Origin: Myxococcales bacterium
GTDB taxonomy: Bacteria; Myxococcota; Polyangia; Fen-1088
NCBI GenBank assembly: GCA_003153875.1
Contig: PMBY01000107.1
Location: forward strand, 15,823-38,442
Length of the DNA: 22,620 nucleotides
Direction of reading: 5' to 3'
Part shown: positions 16,000-22,620 of the stretch, piece after piece
Position numbering within the stretch: position 1 is the first letter of the stretch
Layout of the letters: each line of letters starts with the position of its first letter
The notes under the pieces: model-generated
The model's database searches: none
What the model saw: only the letters and a program-made list of their open reading frames with translations
What the model was told of the DNA's origin: nothing
Translations under genes and position numbers: made by a program

Positions 16000-17006
16000 A
16001 CCCGACGTCTTCGCCCACCTCGCACTTGCTTCTCCCACCCTCACTCGCGGGGGCGTTGCGCGCCAGCGATCTCGGGGTGGTGGTGACCGGGGCCGGTGGC
16101 TGGCTCGGACAGGCGGCGGTCGAGATGCTCGCGGGGGCGTTCGGCGAGAGCGCCGGCAGGCGGCTCGCCCTCTTCTCCTCGATCGATCGGATGCATCGGC
16201 TGCGCTCGGGCGATACCCTTCCCTGCCGGCGCTTGGCGAGCATCGCCGAGTTGCCGCGCCGCCCGTGGCTGTTCTTCCACTTCGCCTACGTGACTCGCGA
16301 TCGGCTCGGCGAATTCGGCCTGGCTGAGTACGTTCGCCTGAACCGCTCGATTGCCGGCGAAGTGATCGCGGCTGCTCGGCGGGTGAGCGCGGCGGGGCTC
16401 TTCGTGCCTTCCTCGGGCGCGGTGTATCGCCGCAACCGAGAGCTCGAGTCGAACCTGGAATCCAACCCGTACGGCGCGCTCAAGCTCGAGGACGAGCGGG
16501 CCTTCGCGGGGCTTGCCCAGCAGCTCGGCTGCCGCGCGGTACTCCCACGCGTCTTCAACCTGTCGGGTCCGTTTATCAACAAGCTGCGCTCGTACGCGCT
16601 CTCCTCTCTTATCCTCGCCGCGCAGCGCGGCCAGCCGTTGGTCATACGCGCCGCGCATCGCGTGATACGCTCGTACGTCCACGTCGCGGACCTCGTGAGC
16701 CTCGCGCTGGCACTCCTGCTCGATAGCGGCAACGAGCCGATCGTCCGATTCGATACCGCGGGAGATCGCGCGGTCGAGATTGCCGAGCTGGCCGACTGCA
16801 TCCTGGCTGCGCTGGGGGCCAAGCTCCCGATCGAACGCCCGCCCCTCGACGCCGACCGCAGCACGGACGACATCTATGTCGGCGAGAGTGGACCGATGCA
16901 GGCCCTGGTGATGCGCTACCGTATCGACATCCTCCCCCTCGTTACCCAGATCCGCGACACGGCGCTGTACCTCGCCTCGCTGGCCGGCACGAAGGAGGTC
17001 ACGTGA
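15996..17006 (+). CDS. Extended SDR, NAD-dependent sugar epimerase/reductase
   Basis: A 336-residue extended SDR. The nucleotide-binding TGAGGWLG is at residues 31-38, the active-site serine in VPSSGAVYR (138-146) and the catalytic Y159/K163 in YGALK. A hydrophilic lead of about 26 residues precedes the first strand. It lies between rfbF and a glycosyltransferase gene, with the TPP enzyme gene further down, so reduction or epimerisation of a CDP-linked 4-keto or branched sugar is likely. A role like that of YerF, which reduces the acetyl branch in yersiniose synthesis, is possible but unproven. The ATG at 15996 overlaps the stop of the truncated SDR; its own stop overlaps the next start as GTGA. 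No close named family member was recognised. Confidence 0.82.
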   Translation: MNPTSSPTSHLLLPPSLAGALRASDLGVVVTGAGGWLGQAAVEMLAGAFGESAGRRLALFSSIDRMHRLRSGDTLPCRRLASIAELPRRPWLFFHFAYVTRDRLGEFGLAEYVRLNRSIAGEVIAAARRVSAAGLFVPSSGAVYRRNRELESNLESNPYGALKLEDERAFAGLAQQLGCRAVLPRVFNLSGPFINKLRSYALSSLILAAQRGQPLVIRAAHRVIRSYVHVADLVSLALALLLDSGNEPIVRFDTAGDRAVEIAELADCILAALGAKLPIERPPLDADRSTDDIYVGESGPMQALVMRYRIDILPLVTQIRDTALYLASLAGTKEVT

Positions 17007-18055
17007 CCAACGACCAGGCGAGGAGCCTCTGCCCGCCGCCGCGCAACCCCTACTACATCCTGGCGCCGCGCTACATGCGGACCTCGGCGGGCATGCGTGC
17101 GTTTCACTTGCTCTGTCACAGCCTCAATCTGGAGGGTCAGGTCGCCTACCTGGTGCTCACCAGCTATTCGGCGGCGCCCGTTTGTCCCGACCTGATAACG
17201 CCCTTGCTCACCCCGGCCATCGTCCGCTACCACTACGAAAAGGGGCTCACCCCGATTGTCGTCTACTGGGAGGCGGTCCACGGCAATCCGCTTCGTGCCG
17301 ATTGCGTGGTTCGCTACGTGCTCAACTTCCCCGGATTGCTCGGCGGCGCCACCTCGTACGACCCGTCGGAGCTTCTCTACGGTTACTCGGGGGTCCTGGC
17401 CGAGGCGGTGGGTGCGCCCGAAAACGTCCTGCTGGTGCCGACCGTGGACCCGTCCGTCTTTCACCCCGGCCCAGGCGACCAGAAACGAAGTGGCACCTGC
17501 TTCTACGCCGCCAAACACAAGATCGTACTCGGGGGAAGCCTCTCGGACGAGGTGCGCGGCAGCGTCGAGATCACCTTGGACTATCCGGCGACGCAGGCGG
17601 AGATCGCCGATCTATTCCGGCGCAGCGAGATCTTCTACTGCTACGAGAACACGGCGCTTGCGCTGGAGGCGATGCTGTGCGGGTGTCCCGCCGTCTGCAT
17701 ACCCAACCCGCACTTGACCGAGGTGATCGCGCTGCGGGAGTTGGGTCGCGATGGGTGCGCTTGGGGGACCGATCCCGCCGAGATTGCCCGCGCCAGGGCC
17801 ACGGTACATCGGGTGCGCGAGAGATACCTGCGCATTTGCGATGAGTACTGGCACCAGCTCGATCGCTTCGTCCAGGTTACGCAGGACCGGGTGCGGCCGC
17901 TCAGTTATCGATGCCCGGTTCGACTTCCGCCCCATCCGATGCGGCTGATCTTGAATGGGCTCGACCTCGCCATGGGTGGCTGGGATACCTTCCGCCGCCT
18001 CGCACGGCCGGCGTACTGGCAGGTCAAACGCCAGATGAAACGGCTGAGAGGCTGA
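17003..18055 (+). CDS. Glycosyltransferase, GT-B fold, GT4-like
   Basis: A 350-residue protein. The start YYILAPRYMRTSAGMRAFHLL is a GT-B N-terminal strand and helix that binds acceptor. The second domain carries the segment from EIFYCYENTALALEA to MLCGCPAVCIPN (about residues 210-235), which corresponds to the donor-binding E/C-terminal region of GT4-like enzymes, with a glutamate in ENTALALEAM. It probably adds one of the sugars made by this operon. The C-terminal 60 residues are basic and amphipathic and may bind the membrane. GTG at 17003 overlaps the SDR stop as GTGA, with GAAGGAGG upstream. Exact donor and linkage are unknown. Confidence 0.8.
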   Translation: MTNDQARSLCPPPRNPYYILAPRYMRTSAGMRAFHLLCHSLNLEGQVAYLVLTSYSAAPVCPDLITPLLTPAIVRYHYEKGLTPIVVYWEAVHGNPLRADCVVRYVLNFPGLLGGATSYDPSELLYGYSGVLAEAVGAPENVLLVPTVDPSVFHPGPGDQKRSGTCFYAAKHKIVLGGSLSDEVRGSVEITLDYPATQAEIADLFRRSEIFYCYENTALALEAMLCGCPAVCIPNPHLTEVIALRELGRDGCAWGTDPAEIARARATVHRVRERYLRICDEYWHQLDRFVQVTQDRVRPLSYRCPVRLPPHPMRLILNGLDLAMGGWDTFRRLARPAYWQVKRQMKRLRG

Positions 18056-18102
18056 ACCCCAGTGGCTGTGATTGTGCCCTCTTCGGGCAGAGAGGCAGAG
18101 CC

Positions 18103-19887
18103 GTGAAGCTTTCGGACTACGTCTGGGATCGTGTCGCCGCCGAGGGCGTCGAGCACGTCTTCATGCTCCCCGGTGGCGGTTGCATGCACCTCGTCGACTC
18201 GCTCGGGCGCCATCCACGCATCACCTTCGTCTCGAACCTGCACGAGCAGGGCGTCGCGATCGCGGTGGACGCCTACGCCCAAGTCCGCGGCTTCGGCGCC
18301 GGACTGGTCACCACCGGCCCAGGCGGCACCAACGCGCTCACCGGCGTCGCCGGTGCATGGCTGGACTCGACCCCTTGCATCTTCGTGTCGGGCCAGGTGA
18401 AACGGGCCGACCGCAGGCGCGATTCCGGCGTACGGCAGCTCGGGTTCCAGGAGATCGACATCGTCGCGATGGCGGGGCCCATCACGAAGTACGCCGTCAC
18501 CGTCGAGGATCCGCTCAGCGTGGGGTGGCACCTCGACCAGGCGATCCACCTGGCGCGCTCCGGCCGGCCGGGCCCGGTGTGGATCGATATCCCGCTCGAT
18601 GTACAGGCGATCGACATCGACCCCGCAGCGCTCGCCCGCTGGACGCCAGCCGCGGTCATACCCCCGTCGATCGAGCAACCGGTGCGCCAGATGCTGGCGT
18701 CGCTCGCCACCGCGCAGCGCCCCGCAATCCTGCTCGGCAACGGCGTCCGCCTTGCCGGCGCCCTGCCCGCCGCCCTACAGCTCGTCGAGCGCCTCGGCAT
18801 CCCGGTGCTCACGACCTGGAAGGCGGCCGACTTCCTGCCCGAGGAGCACCCGCTCTTCGCGGGCCGTCCCGGCGCCGCCGGCCAGCGGGCCGCCAACTTC
18901 ACCCAGCAGAACGCCGACTGGCTGCTCGTCATCGGCGCGCGCCTCGACCACGGACAGGTCGCGTACCGGCCCGAGCTCTTCGCGCGGGCGGCGCGCAAGT
19001 ACGTGGTGGACGTGGATCCCGCGGAGTTGCGAAAGCTCTCCGCGATGAAGCTGGAGCTCGCGGTCACCGCCGATGCCGGCGCGTTCGTGTGCGCGCTGCT
19101 CGACGCGCTGCCGATGCGCCCGGCGCCGGCGGTCGCACCCTGGCTGGGGCAGGTGCAGCAGTGGAAGCAGCACTACCCCGTGATCCTGCCCGCGTACTGG
19201 GAGGAACAGGGCCACGTCAACGCCTACGCGCTGATCGATGCCTTGTCGGGCCAACTCGGGCGCGATGACCTGCTGGTCCCCGGCTCGTCCGGGCAGTGTA
19301 GCGAGCTCACGCACCAGGCGGTCAAGATCCGGCCCGGTGTCCGCATGCTCAACAGCGAGGGGCTCGGCCCGATGGGCTTCGGAGTCCCCGCCGCCCTGGG
19401 CGCGTGTGTGGCCGCAGGCGTGCGGCGCACCATCTGCGTCGACGGCGACGGCGGATTCCAGATGAATGCGCAGGAGCTGGAGGTGGTCCGCCGTCTCGCC
19501 CTGCCGATCAAGTACTTCGTCCTCGATAACCAGGGCTACGGCTCCATCCGCACCACGCAGCGCAGCTACTTCCAGCGCCTGGTCGGCAGCGACGCGAGCT
19601 CCGGCCTCACCCTACCCGACGCCTGCGCGCTCGCCTCCGCCTACGGCATCTCCACCGCACGCTTGGAGTCGAACGACGATTTGCGGACCAAGCTGCCGGA
19701 GCTCCTGGCGGCGCCCGGGCCCCTGGTCTGCTCGGTGCGCGTGAACCCTGACCAGCAGACCCTGCCGCGCGCTGTCTCCTTCCGGCGCCCGGACGGGAGC
19801 ATGGCGACCAAGCCGATGGAGGACCTCTACCCGTTCCTGGATCGCGATGAGCTGCGCGCGAGCCTCTTCATCCCGGAGGTGGAGTAA
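18103..19887 (+). CDS. Acetolactate-synthase-like TPP-dependent enzyme, possible YerE-type sugar acetyltransferase
   Basis: A 594-residue enzyme of the acetolactate synthase/pyruvate oxidase fold. The N-terminal Pyr domain has PGGG (23-26) and the TPP-activating glutamate E48 in NLHEQG. The middle domain (about 190-340) has FAD-site-like VIGARLDHGQ. The C-terminal PP domain has the GDG...N thiamine motif (G448-D449-G450 to N476). An ordinary acetolactate synthase is unlikely inside an O-antigen operon with rfbF and an SDR. The characterised precedent is YerE, which decarboxylates pyruvate and attaches the two-carbon unit to C4 of CDP-3,6-dideoxy-4-ketohexose in yersiniose synthesis. That role is inferred from context. 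GTG at 18103 is chosen: GAGG lies about 8 bases upstream and the conserved fold begins there. Confidence 0.88.
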   Translation: MKLSDYVWDRVAAEGVEHVFMLPGGGCMHLVDSLGRHPRITFVSNLHEQGVAIAVDAYAQVRGFGAGLVTTGPGGTNALTGVAGAWLDSTPCIFVSGQVKRADRRRDSGVRQLGFQEIDIVAMAGPITKYAVTVEDPLSVGWHLDQAIHLARSGRPGPVWIDIPLDVQAIDIDPAALARWTPAAVIPPSIEQPVRQMLASLATAQRPAILLGNGVRLAGALPAALQLVERLGIPVLTTWKAADFLPEEHPLFAGRPGAAGQRAANFTQQNADWLLVIGARLDHGQVAYRPELFARAARKYVVDVDPAELRKLSAMKLELAVTADAGAFVCALLDALPMRPAPAVAPWLGQVQQWKQHYPVILPAYWEEQGHVNAYALIDALSGQLGRDDLLVPGSSGQCSELTHQAVKIRPGVRMLNSEGLGPMGFGVPAALGACVAAGVRRTICVDGDGGFQMNAQELEVVRRLALPIKYFVLDNQGYGSIRTTQRSYFQRLVGSDASSGLTLPDACALASAYGISTARLESNDDLRTKLPELLAAPGPLVCSVRVNPDQQTLPRAVSFRRPDGSMATKPMEDLYPFLDRDELRASLFIPEVE

Positions 19888-20350
19888 CCTCAGGCGGCGA
19901 GCCGCGGGACACGGCCGACGGCGGAACCCCCGACGCGAGCGCGCCGCGTGCCGAAGCCGACGTGACACGGGTCCGTCCGCGGCTCGTATGGTTGCTCACC
20001 GCCGGCACCATCGCCCTGGCCGCCTGCATCGTGATCGAGATCGTCACTAGTACGGGCTCACCGCGAAGCACGCGCAGGCCGCCGGCGCTGCCCCCTTCGT
20101 GCTCATCGACGTGCTCAAGGCGCACGGCGTACCCTCCTGGTGGTTCTCCAACCACAACCGGTTTGGCCTCTGGGACAATCCGGTCGCGGACCTCGGCATG
20201 CGCGCGGACCACACGAAATTCTACCGCACATCGGTGGAAACTGGGTTCGCCACCGTGTCGTACCGGCATCTACCGCCGCAGCCAGGTCTTCCTCATACCG
20301 ATGGCGTCGGCGTACTCCTGGGGCACGTACGACTGCTGCGACAGACCCGA
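19888..20350 (+). pseudogene. Decayed coding region: membrane and sulfatase-type (phosphoethanolamine transferase-like) remnants
   Basis: No intact gene lies here. In one frame (from about 19962) a single membrane segment reads RPRLVWLLTAGTIALAAC. From about 20051, right after an in-frame TAG and in a different frame, comes VLIDVLKAHGVPSWWFSN followed by FGLWDNPVADLGMRADHTKF. This strongly resembles the middle of the sulfatase-fold domain of phosphoethanolamine transferases (EptA/CptA type). From about 20268 the first frame again looks protein-like (YRRSQVFLIPMASAYSWGTY) and ends at 20360, but I do not recognise it. The expected catalytic domain and most membrane helices are missing. I read it as a gene lost by deletion and frameshift, downstream of the TPP enzyme and convergent with the next gene. 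Confidence 0.6.
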
Positions 20351-21415
20351 CTACCATTGAGGTTCTGAGGCAGCGCCGTCACGCAAGACGCGTGCGAATT
20401 CGTCGAAGATGTCGTCGAGGCTGCGCGTGATGGTCCAGTTGGGATAGTGAGCCTTGAGCTTGCGCAGGTCGGAGTAGTAGCAGATGTGGTCGCCTATCCG
20501 GTTGGTCTCCGAGTAGGTCCAATCGAGCTTCTTGCCAGTGAGCTGCTCAACACGATCCAAACATTCCAGGATGGACACGCTGTTCGCCTTGCCGCCGCCC
20601 AGGTTGTAGACCTCGCCTGGCCGAGGAGCCAGGATGAATTCCTCCATGGCACGGACCACGTCGTGGCAGTGGATCTGGTCGCGCACCTGCTTACCCTTGT
20701 AGCCGTTCACGGTGTAGCGTCGGCCTTCGCCCAGGGCCTTGAAGAAGTAGGCAAGAAAGCCGTGCAGCTCGGCGCTGGAGTGGCGGGTGCCCGTCAGACA
20801 GCCGCCGCGGAACACCCCGGTCTTCATGCCGAAGTAGCGGCCGTACTCCTGACAGACGATGTCCGCCGCCAGCTTGCTCGCGCCGAACAGGCTGTGCAGA
20901 GATTGATCGATAGTGAAGGTCTCGGGAATCCCGTGCTGCCACTCGGGCCCGGCATAGTCCCAGCGTTTGTCCGATTCGGCCAGCGGCAGTCGATTGGGCG
21001 CGTCGCCATAGACCTTGTTGGTGCTCATGAAGACGAACGGAGCCTCGGGCACATGGCGGCGCACCGCCTCCAGCAGGTTGAGCGTGCCCACCGCGTTGGT
21101 GTCGAAGTCGTCAAACGGCATGCGCGCCGCAAGATCGTGCGAGGGCTGGGCCGCGCAGTGAACCACGGCCTCCGGGCGGATCTCCTCGACGGCGGACAGC
21201 ACCTCCGGACGATTTCGGATGTCGATATCGCGGCAGACGAAACCGGCCACCTGGTGCTCCAGCCACGTGCGCACCCAGGTCGTATCACCGTCCGCGCCGA
21301 AGAAGTGCCGACGCAGATTGTTGTCGAGGCCGACCACCCGGTGGCCCCTTCCGGCGAAATGCACCACGGCTTCGCTGCCGATGAGTCCGCTGCTGCCGGT
21401 CACCAAGACTTTCAT
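20351..21415 (-). CDS. NAD-dependent epimerase, CDP-paratose 2-epimerase-like, with FxxxK active site
   Basis: A 354-residue extended SDR of the TyvE-like group. The NAD motif TGSSGLIG is at residues 6-13, STNKVYGD at 131-138, and a [11 protein letters not shown] segment at 175-185. In the last, the catalytic YxxxK tyrosine is Phe177 (with K181), which I recall as usual for a subgroup of these proteins. The RGGCLTG and [15 protein letters not shown] stretches also fit the group. It presumably inverts or otherwise remodels a CDP- or UDP-linked sugar. The start at 21415 has AAGGAG 8 bases upstream; an upstream in-frame start to 21439 is less likely. The gene is divergent from the B12 radical SAM gene (114 bases between starts). 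It is a diverged paralogue of the 1156-2226 gene, with little overall identity by eye. Confidence 0.85.
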   Translation of the reverse strand: MKVLVTGSSGLIGSEAVVHFAGRGHRVVGLDNNLRRHFFGADGDTTWVRTWLEHQVAGFVCRDIDIRNRPEVLSAVEEIRPEAVVHCAAQPSHDLAARMPFDDFDTNAVGTLNLLEAVRRHVPEAPFVFMSTNKVYGDAPNRLPLAESDKRWDYAGPEWQHGIPETFTIDQSLHSLFGASKLAADIVCQEYGRYFGMKTGVFRGGCLTGTRHSSAELHGFLAYFFKALGEGRRYTVNGYKGKQVRDQIHCHDVVRAMEEFILAPRPGEVYNLGGGKANSVSILECLDRVEQLTGKKLDWTYSETNRIGDHICYYSDLRKLKAHYPNWTITRSLDDIFDEFARVLRDGAASEPQW

Positions 21416-21529
21416 GCTGCGCGCTCCTTGGGCCATCATAGACGGAGACGTCGCGGACCGCGAACTGCAGAACGCACCACGCGGGTTTGGCCTTGCCGCC
21501 GTGGTTTTTCGAGTTCAGGCTGATTCCCC

Positions 21530-22620
21530 GTGCCCGAGGCGTCTCCGTCGCTCCCCCGCATCACCGTCCTGCTGGCCAACGCCCCCACGCGCATTCCGGC
21601 CGGCAAAGGCCGGGAGCGTTTTTTCGTGAAGGCGGGCAGCCGGTGGCCTTTTTCCATCGAGAAGGCGGTGGACGAGCCATGCCGTTACGTCCCGTTTCCC
21701 TTCGGGCTCGCGTACCTGGCGGCGCTGCTCGAACGCGACGGCGTCGATGTGGCAGTCTACGACGGGGTCGCGCTCAACACCTCGGCCGAAGTGCTGTTGG
21801 ACTACGCCGTCCGGAGCCGGCCGCAGGTCGTGTTCATGGAGACCACGACCCCGACCGTGGATCACGATCTGGCGCTGTGCCGCGAGATCAAGACTCGCAC
21901 GGGCGCGCTCATCGCTCTGGGCGGAGCGCACGCCACCACCTTTGCGGAATCCATCCTGCGTGAGCATTCCCAGATCGACTGGATCCTGGCCGGCGAGTAC
22001 GAGCTGAACGCACGCGATGCCATCAAGGCCTGGTGTCAAGGCGAGCCTTTGCTCGATGGCGTGGCCGGCCTGGTGCGGGCTCAGGCCCTGGCGGACGGCT
22101 CAAGGCGAATCGTCTCGGGACCGCCGGGTGCGCCCATCGAACCGCTCGACCTTCTGCCCATGCCGGCCCGCCACCTCTTCCCCACGGCCGAGGCGCCTTC
22201 GCTCTGGCCCTATTGGGACGGCTTCTGCCGGCACCGGCCCGCGGTCCAGATGCACGCGAGCCGCGGCTGCCCGTTCCACTGCACCTTCTGTCTGTGGGTG
22301 AGCGTGATGTACCGGAACAGCCCGTACCGGATGTTCCCGGCCAAGCGCGTGGTGGACGAAATGGAACACGTGGTGCGCGAGCACGGCGCGCGGGAGATCT
22401 ATTTCGACGACGACATCTTCACCGCCCGCGAGGCGCACGTGCTGGCCATCTGCCAGGAGATCGCGGCGCGCAAGCTGCGCGTCCCCTGGTCGGTGATGGG
22501 CGACGCCATGGCGGTCACCGAGCGCGCCATCGAGGAGATGGCCCGCGCCGGATGCATCGGCATGAAGCTGGGCATCGAGAGCGCGAACAGCCGGGTGCTG
22601 GAGCAGGCGAGAAAGCCGGT
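21530..22620 (+). CDS. B12-binding-type radical SAM protein (partial)
   Basis: The frame is open from GTG 21530 (a TGA closes it at 21521) to the right edge, giving 363 whole codons with the C-terminus missing. Residues 10-200 form a cobalamin-binding-like Rossmann domain (VLLANAPTR, LAALLERDGVDVAVYDG, IALGGAHATTF). The DxHxxG motif for base-off B12 binding is not seen. The radical SAM cluster motif CPFHCTFC (C247, C251, C254) follows, with FDDDIFT and KLGIES further on. This is the BchE/class B methylase-like architecture; in polysaccharide loci such proteins can methylate or rearrange sugars or lipids, but the substrate is unknown. The Shine-Dalgarno is weak, so the start is uncertain. Confidence 0.86.
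   Translation, partial: MPEASPSLPRITVLLANAPTRIPAGKGRERFFVKAGSRWPFSIEKAVDEPCRYVPFPFGLAYLAALLERDGVDVAVYDGVALNTSAEVLLDYAVRSRPQVVFMETTTPTVDHDLALCREIKTRTGALIALGGAHATTFAESILREHSQIDWILAGEYELNARDAIKAWCQGEPLLDGVAGLVRAQALADGSRRIVSGPPGAPIEPLDLLPMPARHLFPTAEAPSLWPYWDGFCRHRPAVQMHASRGCPFHCTFCLWVSVMYRNSPYRMFPAKRVVDEMEHVVREHGAREIYFDDDIFTAREAHVLAICQEIAARKLRVPWSVMGDAMAVTERAIEEMARAGCIGMKLGIESANSRVLEQARKP

Noticed and set aside
20447..21523. A 358-codon plus-strand frame opposite the second 2-epimerase
   Set aside because: Translation is rich in Ala, Val, Leu and His without a fold signature; it is the shadow of a well-supported SDR gene.
1..22620. CRISPR array, insertion sequence, tRNA or rRNA
   Set aside because: No regularly spaced repeats, no transposase-like frame with terminal inverted repeats and no RNA gene signature were seen, despite the gene remnants that suggest recombination.

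Overview
The window is a high-GC stretch of a bacterial surface-polysaccharide (O-antigen or exopolysaccharide) locus. Dense gene packing, GTGA/ATGA stop-start overlaps and many GTG starts (about eight of the real genes) suggest a high-GC, Gram-negative-type soil or sediment bacterium. The sequence alone does not allow a taxon to be named, and there is no rRNA or tRNA in the window.

Layout from the left. An AAA ATPase with a DUF4143-type C-terminus (minus strand, cut by the window edge) has a striking pair of inverted repeats in its promoter. Next come a CDP-tyvelose-type 2-epimerase homologue (minus) and the wreck of a GT4 glycosyltransferase (plus). A minus-strand block then encodes a radical SAM enzyme and an ABC exporter: Wzm-like permease, and Wzt-like ATPase with a C-terminal glycan-recognition domain. 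Divergent to it is a GT2-like glycosyltransferase preceded by a possible 31-residue Cys-rich small ORF. A second minus-strand block encodes a UXS-type decarboxylase, UDP-glucose 6-dehydrogenase and RfbH (CDP-4-keto-6-deoxyglucose 3-dehydrase), transcribed in that order.

From about 11.9 to 19.9 kb a plus-strand operon encodes a zinc-ribbon methyltransferase, a NeuB-SAF-cupin fusion, a HAD hydrolase, RfbF (glucose-1-phosphate cytidylyltransferase), a 48-residue stub of an SDR epimerase, a full SDR, a GT-B glycosyltransferase and an acetolactate-synthase-like TPP enzyme. After about 460 bp of decayed coding sequence come a second 2-epimerase homologue (minus) and, divergently, a B12-binding-type radical SAM gene cut by the right edge.

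How the genes fit together (inference from known families): RfbF and RfbH point to CDP-3,6-dideoxyhexoses. The TPP enzyme could add a two-carbon branch as YerE does in yersiniose synthesis, and the two TyvE-like proteins could act on the same nucleotide sugar. Ugd plus the UXS-like SDR would supply UDP-xylose. The NeuB-cupin/HAD pair suggests a nonulosonate-like or other PEP-derived sugar acid. The glycosyltransferases assemble a chain exported by Wzm/Wzt. CDP-glucose 4,6-dehydratase and the E3-type reductase needed with RfbH are not in the window. Several gene remnants show that the locus is being rearranged.
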